DNA of 64,000 bases from Cylindrodendrum hubeiense (taxonomy: Eukaryota; Ascomycota; Sordariomycetes; Hypocreales; Nectriaceae): positions 1-64,000 of the forward strand of contig JAANBB010000001.1 in NCBI GenBank assembly GCA_014621425.1, in the 5' to 3' direction. The notes beneath the pieces were generated by a model. That model searched no databases. It was not told where the DNA came from and was given only the letters and a program-made list of their open reading frames with translations. The translations under genes were made by a program, and so were the position numbers. Numbering within the stretch: position 1 is the first letter of the stretch; the number at the start of each line of letters is the position of its first letter. Shown here in pieces: positions 43,811 to 54,322 of the stretch.

Positions 43811-46800
43811 CTACATCAACGATATAATAGGCATGTCATCAAACATGTCATCAAACATGTCATCAGACATGTCATCAGACATGTCATCAGGCATATCATC
43901 ACAGTAATGCCATGGATCTTTAAATCGTCGCAAACGCTCTGCAAATAGATAGTTTAGATCCTCATCCTCTCCCGGACTTTCCGGAGGTTCATCCGCCATC
44001 AGTTGTTCCACACGGCTCAGGTAGCTTGGTTTGTGGTTACGCTCTTTTACCAAATCAGCGGTATCCTTCCATTTTTTGTTAAAGAACTTTCCCAATTTCG
44101 GAATTCGTGACAACTGGTGAAAAACGATGAGTATCAAAATCTTCATCCAGAAGCAGCGAATCCGGATCCACGCATTCCGTAAAAGTTCCACATAGAATGC
44201 AAGGAGGGCGAAGGGGATAGATACAGCAAAGGAGATTCCGACTAAATGGCGGTCAGAATTGACATTGTGCATTATCAGTCAGGTTTATACTTACATAGCA
44301 GACTGGATACCCTACCTAGGGGCCAGTTTGTGTTTCCCGAGTTGTCTTTAGGAAACCTGTCAATATCAAGAGCAAAGAATGACACCATAAAGGAGAGTGG
44401 AAGCTGTGCAAAATTAGAGTTTAATAGCCCTAGGGAATTAAAGTAGCAGCTTAGGGACGTACAAAAATGACAGTGACAACTGTGAACACGAGGAGGGTCT
44501 TAAAGGAAACTGTTAGAGGTCCATTGGGGGCTTGGAGAAGGGCAAGATGAGGTGCATACATTTCCCTGTTTGGCAGTCTCTTCTGCTCTTTCACGAGACA
44601 TGCGAGCTTCCCATACGTTGGCTTGCTTTTGTTTCAGATCTAGAAGGTGTTCAATCTGTCGTAAAGTTAGGACCGGATTGAAGAAAGGTTTCATTCAAAC
44701 CTACCGATTTCAGGACATCTTCTGCTCTTTCTTTCAGCGTCTGAAAACTCCCCATAGCTCTGTGAATGCTACTCTTGGCCTTTGCAAAAGGAGACTTTTG
44801 ATGAAAGTTCGAATCATCGATTTTGCTCCCATAGAGAAGTGCTGCTTGCTCATCGAGTATGGTGAGAATCATCTTAGTCTCATCAATAATATCTTTGACT
44901 TCCGTAAGGGGCTTCAACTCATCACTGATATCTAGATGCTTGCTGAGTAATATCCTTCGTCGATTCTGATAATCGGGATGCTCGTCATCCAAGTCTTTGA
45001 GAACAATGGATAAAAGCCGAAATTTCTGAAACAACTGTGCTGATCTCTCTTCCTATGTTTGCAATTGGTTAGACAGCACCACAGTATGAGAGAGTATGAC
45101 ACTTGCAAACTTACGACATGTGCTATCGAGCTCTCAAAAAACTGTAAGAAGTTCACTGATTTCTTATCCTGATTTGGGATTAATGTCCCGCAACAGATTG
45201 CCACAATCTGATCCACTAGGTCAAATGGACTTTTGAACGGGCCTTTGGTCTTGTCCTTAAGTATCTGTTTCTGGAGGTCATCGATAGCTGAAGGACTAGC
45301 ACCCTTGCGGTAAGGAAAACTCGAGATGACGGTACAGGGGGAGGTAGAGTCAGAATCTCCAGTTCGGTCTTCGAATTGGCCTTGTGTCTGATTCTTGGGT
45401 TGAATAATCCAAAGCCAAAGTTGATCTACCATCAATATATTATGAGATTTTCTTTGGTCGTCCTGCCATGTGCCGGGACTCGGTCCTCTCTCGTCAAACC
45501 GTATCGGTTTTCCAAACTGCGGCAGGTGATGCAACAGTTTATCAGTCTCAGGGATTTCATCCTCTTCCCATTTTCGTAGCTGTCTGGCTGGGCTTCTTTG
45601 TGATCTGCGAAACCATCGAGAGGCCACTTGAGTCTTATCTCGAAACGAAGTATCATCCAGCATGTGATAATAAGATTGATCAAGAGTCCTTTCACCACTT
45701 GTTACTCTTGACTATAAGACTAATTGCGAGTCGCAACAAAGCTTACCTGCGGGGATGCAATGGCAGGTAGTGCCCGTAATCGGACTTATGTTCGAAATTC
45801 AAATAAGCTTCAATAGCCTCTTTGGTACCATCGGTAATGGTGTCTTCTTCCCTTATTTTGGATCGGCGCTCGAGCTTTCGCACAAACCAGTCACGGTATC
45901 CGTGGCCAGGATCACCAACCAACGAAAATGGCAGCTTTCCAAATCTACCCAAAGAGCTTTGTATTTCGCGAATGCGTCGTCTATGGCGAAGATAAGAGCG
46001 AAAATGGCTGCTTCGATACACATCCAAGTAGGTATGTTGAGACTGAGTACGGGCCTTTTTAATGAGCCTACTGATGGCTTCCTGGCGAGCATATGCCTCA
46101 TAGCTGATATAAGGCATCTAAATGAAATGTTAGAAGACCATTGATTCAATACGAATGCACTTGCATCTCCCTACCATGATGGCCCAGACTGTTTGCCCAG
46201 ACGTTTCAGATGCCTCGTCAAGTGGATTCAGCTTTACAATCTGCGGATAGACAGCACGCTAATAAAATATCAGCATATTTTTACATTATTTTTGTGGCAT
46301 ACAATCATAATATTCCAACCAATTATTGGAAAGGGGCATAGTCTTTATGCTTTAGTATTTCAAATGAATGGTCACTCACGCTGTGTGGAAGACTGGAATC
46401 CCTGTAGCCCTGTGGCCAAGGCCACACATGACAATCGAGTGTGGCAAACAGGTCCTGCAAAGCCGTCAGTAGAGCCAAATAATGATGCGAGCCAATTTTA
46501 CATACGTGAATCCAAACCATCTGCAAGAAAAGTTCGTGTTAGCAGTGATTATTGAAAATTCGTCGCAAGAAAAGCAATGATCTTACATTGTTCATTGGAA
46601 TGTGATACCAACGACACAAGGCACTCTTAGTCTCTAGCGAAGTATTTAAGCTTCTACCTCGAAAATATTGATTGAGTTTGACGCCGTTTTCATTCCCATG
46701 TCGTTGCTTAATCTCAGACACTGATTTATCAGGTTTCTTCCCATCTGATGTTCCTGAACTTTCCATGTGGGGAGATGGGTAAAGGAGTTCCGCAACATCT

Positions 46801-48392
46801 GTATAGAAGGGAATGTATTTATCCGTGTCGAAAATCTCTCGAACCACTACAATAGTCTTTTGGCATGCTTCATAAGCTTTCGAGGGGTTCGCAGGGGGCT
46901 CTTTGACAAGTCGTTTCATCAAACGGGGTGGCAATACAGGCGGAGGATTATCCAGAATGACCTTCATTCGTTCTCGGCGGCTTGTTAGCTTCGGGTCAAC
47001 ATCTTTCCCACCATTCAATGTTGAATGCTTCCTGTCGTCCTCGATTAGTCGACGCGCCAGTTCTGCAGGTGTTTCTTTCTTTGAAACGTCGACCAATCTG
47101 GGATTTGCGCCCGATTCAAGCAACTCTTTGGCCATCTCGTAGGCATTAGTGTGATTTTCAAGAACAGAAATGTGCAATGCGGTCAGCCCGGCCTTGTCCT
47201 GCTGGTCTGGGTCAACCTTCCCAGTACTAAGCAGAGACTTCACATTGTCCAACTGGTTATGCTGAGCTGCGACATGAAGAGCTGTTGCTCCCCATCTGTT
47301 AGCACGATTGAGATCTGTACAGCGACTGGTGAGCTGAGCGATCCCCCCATCTCCCCTCTTTGCTGTCTCTAGTAGCTGATGGGTTTCGATGGCTTGGATG
47401 AGGAAGTCCGTCATGAATTGGAAGTCCGGGTTTCGAGGTCCTGACATCCTGGCAAGGTCACCGAAGCTCTCTTCTCTTTCCCAGACCTTATCTGCCTGAT
47501 AGACTTGGTTCCGTGATTCCTTCTTTCCCTTCATGGGTCGCATGTCCTCCCCGTCTGTTTGTTGCACTTCGCCCTTCTTTCCCTTTTTCTGAAAAGCAAA
47601 GGTCAACATATTACATTGTGATACGTGCTCATAGAAATCCTTTAGCACATAAGACTCGTCCGGGGTCGGGAGATCCTGGAAGATCTTGGATTCTTTCGAA
47701 ACATTCCACAAATCGTTCGCCCATCCCTTCAACCGAGTGTTGTTCATAGAAGTTGGCGCAGCAAAGAAACCAACTGCAGCTGTGCCACTTTCTAATTTCT
47801 CTATGACGTCAGAAAATTTGCCTCTGACCGACTCGTCCGTGAATATTTTCTCGATCAAAAGTGTCCCATAGCCCTGGCCGATAAGCACAACTGGTCTTGA
47901 GCCGGAGCCGAAATTTCTCTTCTGCAACTCCTGGGCAATCTCGAGTGCTAGTTGTTTAAGGCCGATCAGGTCAGAAGGTCGAGATGCTAGATTCACACCA
48001 AAGCCTATAATTCGCACGACGTTAAGACGAGAGCGAAGCATGTCCTCATCTTTTAACCAATTGAATATACGCTTCGTCCCTTCAGCTCCCTGAATAGCTT
48101 TGGTCCCCGTCGTGCTTGCCTGTTGTCCCTGTTGCTTGGGATCTGGAAGGTGGCCTTTCGTGGACTTGTCTTGGGTGGGTTGTTTCTCGGAATCAAAAAC
48201 CGATATACCGTCTGGCCCATTGAACGCATATATGGCCACAATGTCGACAGCGAACGGGTTGCCCTGTTGCATTTGGGCAGTCGCTGATCTGCCGGGGCCT
48301 GTAGTGGCGGTCCCAGATTCCCCAGTCGGATCCAAAATGGGCAGAACGTCGAGGTGCCCGGAGGCACTAGAGACATCCTGACGCTGCGACAT
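43811..48392 (-). CDS. Degenerate SesB-like hydrolase - ankyrin - CorA-like membrane protein, 1301 aa
   Basis: Eleven exons: 48392-46587, 46520-46506, 46454-46380, 46240-46175, 46117-45747, 45688-45115, 45052-44705, 44655-44560, 44498-44463, 44403-44316, 44241-43811. All phases agree at 1301 residues, so the fragments are one gene. Residues ~30-280 resemble the alpha/beta-hydrolase domain of fungal SesB-type NLR effectors (VDIVAIYAFNGPDGISVF, RPVVLIGQGYGTLLIEK). The nucleophile elbow normally GHSxGG is GQGYG, so the serine is missing and catalysis is unlikely. Two or three ankyrins follow (RWGATALHVAAQHNQLDNVK, GLTALHISVLENH). Then comes RRTLDQSYYHML, the MVDQLWLWII block, a coiled coil, and two helices (TLLVFTVVTVIFLPLSFMVSF, VGISFAVSIPFALLAFYVELL) as in CorA-like channels. 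The tail is acidic with D-D-M-x repeats. Probably a membrane-linked immunity protein. Confidence 0.85.
43832..43903. repeat. 12-bp minisatellite (CATGTCATCAAA-type, 6 copies) inside the coding end
   Basis: Six 12-bp units with small changes (CATGTCATCAAA, CATGTCATCAGA and variants) encode the repeated Asp-Asp-Met-Ser/Phe/Pro near the C-terminus of the ankyrin-membrane protein. The unit is a multiple of three, so copy changes keep the frame. Confidence 0.92.
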
Positions 48393-49199
48393 TTTGACTG
48401 CACAAAACTCAAAGAAGGTTTGAATGAAGGGGCTACCGGGAAGACGACTGGCTTGAAAGGTCACAGTTGAGTATGACAGCACTCAAAACCAACCCCTAGG
48501 TTAATCGGGCCTTGAGCGGAAGACCTTATGTCAAAACTGGTAAATACGTGACTTATGTTCCAAAGTGAAGAGAGAGAGACTGACAGTTGGTTGTCAGGAT
48601 ACACCACAAATCTTGCTGGTAAGTGAGGTGAGAAGTGCGGGGGATTCTGACACTCACTTGACTGCGAATGCAGCTAAATATAGGAATCGGCGCAAAGTTG
48701 GGCACAAAATGCCGCACTCAGTTAGGTATCAATACCTGCAATTGGCAGGCTAGGCTAGGCCAAGCCTCACTCTTTCTCAATGTCAATTCCGGCGTGCGAT
48801 AAGCGCCACTGGTGCAAACTCCCTGCCGGTTTATGACACACCCCAAGTCCCGCCACTCAAACAAAACCGTCCGCGCAACTCAAAAATATTGATACAAAGA
48901 CATAAGTAGTAGACTAAGTCGTGCTCAACAGCAGGCTTAGTACATTTCGCTGTATCACGTCTACCAAGACCTCCCAAGTCCTTGCAAGTTAGCCTGCAGT
49001 CTTTGTACTGTAGAATAGCAGCCGGCCCCGTGATCCAGTCTGCAGGTTTGCTTTTCAGCCAGCCTCAGTCATTAACACCTCCAATAGGCTACATTCAGAA
49101 GCGAACTTCGAGAGCAACACACCAATAATCATTCAGATCCTAAAGCAACCGTTCCGTCATACAGCAGCCACAGTAAGTGTCGGAACGATAGATCAGTCC

Positions 49200-49214
49200 G
49201 GCTACGATGACTAA
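49200..49214 (-). promoter_or_regulatory. Shared 15-bp motif, variant copy 3
   Basis: Reads TTAGTCATCGTAGCC on the minus strand, 13 of 15 identical to copies at 12765 and 19870, in the same orientation relative to its gene. It is about 810 bp upstream of the ankyrin gene start, so its link to that gene is weaker. Confidence 0.35.
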
Positions 49215-50260
49215 GGGAAAATGGTTCGGGGTTCGCAGCCTGAAGGGCCCCAGCAGGAAGAACACAGTCAACGCGATATATAAGTAGTGAGATATATCAG
49301 TCATACTGCTATTATCATTATCAATTCAACTAGCCTATTTAGCACTTAACGGCATCAATTTCACTGTTTATTATTAATACACAGCAAGTCCGTCTGTGAC
49401 CCCGTAATTACTACGTCATGTGTCAGGCAGCAAGCCACTTCAGCCGACAATTCCTAATCCAATGACCTCTTTGAGCCACTTGTGCCACGTCTGAAGATAG
49501 CTGGGGCGGAACTGGAACTGATTTTGATGTAGAGAACAAAGACGACTCGCAACAAACCACGTCATAAACCCCGCGTGGTGAGGCCCACATTGCACGGTGG
49601 CTCTTCTATGAAGTTTCCAGCATCATTTCAAGGTGGGACCTCCTCAGCTTTCCTCAGCTGACAGCTGGATGGTTTGCGATTCATGGTCACGTCAGCCTCC
49701 GCCGGCAAAACGTAGGCGAGCTGCCCCGCATCCCGAATATGTGAGTGTCAGACTGAGCACTATACGAACAAAAGTCCCGAGACTTTGGTCCAAGGCTTAC
49801 TAGCATGCAGCCCTGTCCAACAATCCGGCGCTCATTCACGCTAAACAGGTAAAGTTGTAAGGTGCAAGGATGACTGTAGTTGGTAAGAAGCTAAATCTAA
49901 GTAGGTTATCTGTATTTGTAATCTCTTGAGGTAGGTTAGTAAGATCTGATTAATATCAGTAAGGCAAGGTAAGTGAGTGGTGCGTAAATGAAATAAGCAT
50001 CACAATAGAAACTTCAAGAAAGCTTCTAGTTACCTATAATATTGAACAGCCATGGTGTTTGGGTGAGGTCAGCACTCTTCTGCTATTTAGCTCCTGGTTC
50101 TAAACCCGAGCATCTGAAGGACATGAACTTGTAAAGAAGTTTTAAGATAGTAATCGATTTCACCTACGAGGCAATCAGTCAGCTATATTCTCGATATAAT
50201 TAATTCATTCATTATCACATATCATGGAGTGCGGTATTCGAGTCATTGACAAAAAGTCCG

Positions 50261-50319
50261 CTAGGGGGGTCTCGTCATTTCACTGCAGTGCAACCCCCGT
50301 TCGGACGAGATCCCCCTAG
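50261..50319. repeat. Inverted repeat (15-bp arms, one mismatch)
   Basis: CTAGGGGGGTCTCGT at 50261-50275 pairs with ACGAGATCCCCCTAG at 50305-50319, with one mismatch. The 29-bp loop contains a second palindrome, CACTGCAGTG (50281-50290). It lies 424 bp upstream of the aldehyde dehydrogenase start and could be a dimeric factor site or cruciform. Confidence 0.75.
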
Positions 50320-50742
50320 TACCTTTCAAGCGACAACAGCTCATCGCATTGCATGTGCTTTGCCAATGTCGCACCGTGATCTGATGGCGCATGAGCCAGG
50401 TCTGTCTTAGATCCTCGGACCGACCGGCACCAAAATCCGAGGCGTCTTTGTCGTGAGTGCGGGGTCAGAAAATTGGAACTTCAGTCAATACATGGCTTGA
50501 TATGCTTCACCGGGAGGGGGTCTTGAGACATTCCTGACGTGGCTCTCGGCCATCGGACCGCTCCCGATGTACAATACACGCTCATTTGTCGGCATGCTTG
50601 TGGCGCGCGATCACAAGTGCGGGGCAAGCCGATGTCAAGCAAATTTAAATCATGCTCAAATCGGCAATGTCGAATTAGAATTCTTTTCAAATCCAGCATT
50701 TTCTCTCTTGCGCTCAATCGTTGACTCCGGGAATCTCCCATC

Positions 50743-52571
50743 ATGGCGCCTACAGCTACAGCCAATGGCTCAGAGAAGCCTGTAAGCTCCCTCAGCTTGA
50801 AAACCAACTTTGTCCAGATCATCGACGGGAAAATTGGTCCCACCAAGGAGACCAGGCATGGTATTAACCCAGCAACCCTGGAACCCAAAGCCGATGTTCC
50901 TATTGCCACGGAGAAAGATCTGGACCTTGCTGTTGAGGCAGCCAAACGAGCATTCAAGGTCTGGTCGAAATATTCCTACGAGGACCGCCGCGATGCTGTG
51001 CTTGCCTTTGCCAGTGCCTTAGACTCACGCAGAACGGAGTTCAGAGATCTCCTCGTTGCAGAGCAAGGAAAACCAGTAAGATAATTCCAGGATCACTGTG
51101 CCCTCAGCTCCGAGCTCATAAGTCCAGATACCGCAAGCCGACGCCGAGACAGATGCTGCTATCGGGTGGATCACAGGGATGGCGAACATCGCTCTTCCTG
51201 AAGAAATCATCGAAGACAACGAGAATCGCACAGTTGTAGCACGTTACACTCCCATCGGTGTGGTTGGCGCCATAGTGCCATGGAACTTTCCGCTCCTACT
51301 AGCCACTGGGAAGATTGCTCCGGCATTACTGACAGGCAATGTCATTATTGTCAAGCCCTCGTAAGATAACTCCGACAGTTTCTATGAGGGTTATTCTAAC
51401 TATTATACAAGTCCGTTTACACCCTATTGCGGACTCAAGTTGGTCGAACTGGCTCAGAGTTTCTTCCCGCCTGGCGTCGTGCAGTCCCTCAGCGGCGACG
51501 ACCGACTTGGTCCTTGGCTCACAAGCCACCCTGGCATCGATAAGATCAGTTTCACGGGCTCGACAGGCACAGGAAAGCTCGTGCTACAGAGTGCGAGCAA
51601 GACACTCAAGCGAGTCACCCTTGAGCTGTAAGTGGACCATTGTTCGACTTTACGGAGTCTTCAAACTGATAAATGGGTAGTGGAGGCAATGATCCGGCAA
51701 TTGTGTTCCCGGATGTCGACGTTGACAAAGTTGCTGAGAAGGTATATTGATTCTGGTTCTGAGTGTTGGGAATTGAGGCTGATGAGATGATCGAAAACAA
51801 CGATAGGTCGCTTTCTACGCTTTCTTAAACTCTGGCCAGGTAAAACGACCAATAGATGCACCAAAAGTGATAGGCCGAAAAATGCTAATTTGCCTCTAGA
51901 TTTGTTTGAATCTCAAGCGTATCTACATCCACGAGTCAATCTACGAAGAGTTCAGAGATGCCCTCGTTAAACATGTCGAGAACTACACTCTAGGGGACGG
52001 TAGTCAACAGGGAGTCACTCACGGCCCGCTCCAGAATTCTATGCAGTATGAGAGAGTGAAAACGTTCTTTGCCGACATCGAGAAGCAAGGATGGAAGGTG
52101 GCTACCGGAGGCAAAATCGACCCGTCGTCAGGGTACTTTATTACCCCTACGATCATCGACCGACCTCCGGAGAAGTCGCGCATCGTTGTTGAGGAGCCTT
52201 TTGGTAAGCAATAACCCTATGGATCCCACTCAAACATTCTGTAATTGAAGCCTTGTTAATTTTCTCTGCTTATAGGCCCAATCGTACCACTTCTATCCTG
52301 GAAGGACGAAGACGATGTCATCGAGCGTGCCAACGACACGTTAATGGGTCTGGGAGCTTCTATCTGGTGCAATGATACTAAGAAAGCCGAGCGCGTTGGA
52401 AGGGAGCTTCAAGCAGGTACTGTTTGGGTCAACACGCATTTTGACCTGTCACCGCTGGCACCATTTGGTGGCCACAAGGAGAGTGGTATTGGCACGGAAT
52501 GGGGAATCAATGGGCTCAAGGGTTTCTGCAATGTGCAAACTCTCTTCCTAAATAAGAAGATTGTCTCATAG
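50743..52571 (+). CDS. Aldehyde dehydrogenase (NAD(P)-dependent), 491 aa
   Basis: Seven exons: 50743-51075, 51128-51360, 51412-51627, 51681-51741, 51808-51840, 51900-52203, 52276-52571, closing at 491 residues. The catalytic features are intact: [21 protein letters not shown], the cofactor-binding FTGSTGTGK, the general base Glu in VTLELGGNDP, and the nucleophile Cys in NSGQICLNLKR. The C-terminal [11 protein letters not shown] and a conserved EPFGPIVP block are present. It oxidises an aldehyde to an acid in the cytosol; the substrate is not set by sequence. It could serve the polyketide cluster to the right, but a housekeeping or detoxifying role is as likely. Exon 5 is only 33 bp. Confidence 0.93.
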
Positions 52572-53344
52572 ATAGGCTCGACCCAGGTCTTTGACGGCTA
52601 CAAGCTCAGCTTGAACGAGGTAGAGATGGGGCATGGCCAGTGTATTGATATTTTGAAGTTCTGCAAAGCTGCAAGTATGTCCTGCAAATCGTTCCTTCAC
52701 TATGCTGCGGGCAATACCAAACTCGTGAAATTACAAATCATGGTGTCATACTTTGTGTCTTGTCTCAAAAACGTCAGAGGCGCCTAGAGCCGGGTTCTGG
52801 GGTCTTGGCTGCAGAGGCCTAGATCCGGGAGTTTCTTTTGCGAGCTTTCAGCTCCGACACTTTTCGGAACCGCACCTCCGTCTAAGATTGTGTGGTCCCG
52901 GAGGTTGCCGGAAGCCACGCTTATCATCTTCATCTTCTTGTCTGTAAAAATAACCCTCAAACCATCGGGTGATGGGAATAACAAGACGACTCTCTCACAC
53001 AGATCCTCACCCACATACGCCAGCAATAACAAATCGTCTAAAGCTGTAGCTAGTTTCCAGCAGCTGCTAACGTAAGCTTGTTGTGACCTTTTAGTGGATG
53101 ATGCTGGTTTGGCCTAGTAGAGACGCTACGGTCCGAACATTGGCGCACGGTCCGAAATAATTAGAGACGGCTGGGTCCGGAAAGGTTAGCCTTAATGAAT
53201 ACTAGCAGTTTTAGAAAGGGCGTCTACGGTGAAATTCAAGGCTATTTTACGGAAACGTTTCCGATCATCAATGAAAAAAATGTCAGAATGAATTGATCAC
53301 TGAATTTCTGAGGAAAAGTGGCTTGCTTAGACTATGTACTACAT
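52572..53344. other. Intergenic region with repeated GGTCCGAA sites
   Basis: About 770 bp between two 3' ends. ACGGTCCGAA occurs twice near 53128-53156 and a related GGTCCGGAA about 20 bp further. No coding segment is supported. Confidence 0.4.
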
Positions 53345-54322
53345 TTAATCGTGATAAGTATCACTGGCAGTCTCCGCCGCCAATCCCACGACTTTTCCAT
53401 CTCCAGTCCCATTCATATCGAAAGGGTCTCGGTCAAGGACAATTTGTAAGATAATACAAAACGTTCCAAATCCCAAATACATTGTCAATATTCCAAGTAA
53501 TTGAGTGACAAGCCATCCCCAAGTACCATTGACCGCGACCCAAGCAGGAAAGGCAATGAACCCATAGACTCCGCCCACGGACATCGGTGTAAGTGACAAT
53601 ACAGCCAAAACCTTCCACCCAACGAGAATTCGTCGGAATCGGTATGCGAGTGCAGTCGCCAAAAAAACGCCGACGGAATTTGTAGCCATCCACCACCAGG
53701 GGAACATATTGAGGACGATGAGTGGCTGGTTTCCGTAGTAGTGGTAGACCCCCATTGGAAGGAGAATTTCTTCAATAATGAGATCAGAGATCATCATGAA
53801 ACCGAGAAACCACCATAGATTTTTCGTCGTTGTCTTCTTGTACAGGAGCTCGAGATTTATCTGCATCAAGGAGCCATAGCCGAACCAAATCGGAATCCAA
53901 GGAGGCATCTCGCGTCCTATTACATGGAATGATATATTTTTATCTGTCCAGGGATAGTAGATGCAGCCCATCACGTCAATGAAGGTTTCCGGAAACGCGA
54001 TCATAGCGCCACTTAGTGGTAGGACAAGTGGAAGAAGCATCCGAGAACGACGAGCATCCCGGGCGCCAAGGACAACCGCAATCAGTCCAGTAACGGTCAT
54101 GAAAACGAAAACCATGCATATGATGTTGTTGGTTTGAGAATACGGAAACGTGACCGGAGGACGAGGGATATCGAAGGTCGGGTCAATCGAAAAGTCGATG
54201 CTCCCATCTTCAGGTCGTTGGTGAAAATACGACCCAACCAATGCGATGCAGTTGAGAATGGTGGCAACGAATAATGGCTTTGAGATTGAATCCAGCAATC
54301 GTGTATATTTTGTCGATTCCAT
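53345..54322 (-). CDS. Polytopic membrane protein, possibly AveC-like (spirocyclase family), 325 aa
   Basis: A single exon. I chose the Met of MESTKYTRLLDS; an in-frame ATG at 54355 adds 11 residues. About seven hydrophobic helices are visible, for example PLFVATILNCIALVGSYF, NIICMVFVFMTVTGLIAVVL, NLWWFLGFMMISDLIIEEI and VTQLLGILTMYLGFGTF. Between them lie conserved-looking loops: FPETFIDVMGCIYYPW, IPIWFGYGSLMQINLELLY and MGVYHYYGNQPLIVLNMFPWWW. The loop pattern recalls the AveC-like family, named after the avermectin spirocyclase, but this rests on memory of the p-fam pattern and not on alignment. Position beside a PKS fits a biosynthetic membrane enzyme. It could also be an uncharacterised transporter. 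Confidence 0.65.
   Translation of the reverse strand: MESTKYTRLLDSISKPLFVATILNCIALVGSYFHQRPEDGSIDFSIDPTFDIPRPPVTFPYSQTNNIICMVFVFMTVTGLIAVVLGARDARRSRMLLPLVLPLSGAMIAFPETFIDVMGCIYYPWTDKNISFHVIGREMPPWIPIWFGYGSLMQINLELLYKKTTTKNLWWFLGFMMISDLIIEEILLPMGVYHYYGNQPLIVLNMFPWWWMATNSVGVFLATALAYRFRRILVGWKVLAVLSLTPMSVGGVYGFIAFPAWVAVNGTWGWLVTQLLGILTMYLGFGTFCIILQIVLDRDPFDMNGTGDGKVVGLAAETASDTYHD

Larger units (their letters stand above)
48393..50742. other. Long intergenic region with motif copy and a hairpin
   Basis: About 2.35 kb between divergent genes. It contains copy 3 of the shared motif (49200-49214) with TATATAAG-like sequence about 70 bp on, an AT-rich block at 49860-50220, and a strong inverted repeat at 50261-50319. 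No coding segment could be supported on either strand. Confidence 0.4.

Noticed and set aside
43832..43903. Possible CRISPR-like array of short repeats
   Set aside because: The unit is a 12-bp head-to-tail repeat without spacers, inside a coding exon of a eukaryotic gene.
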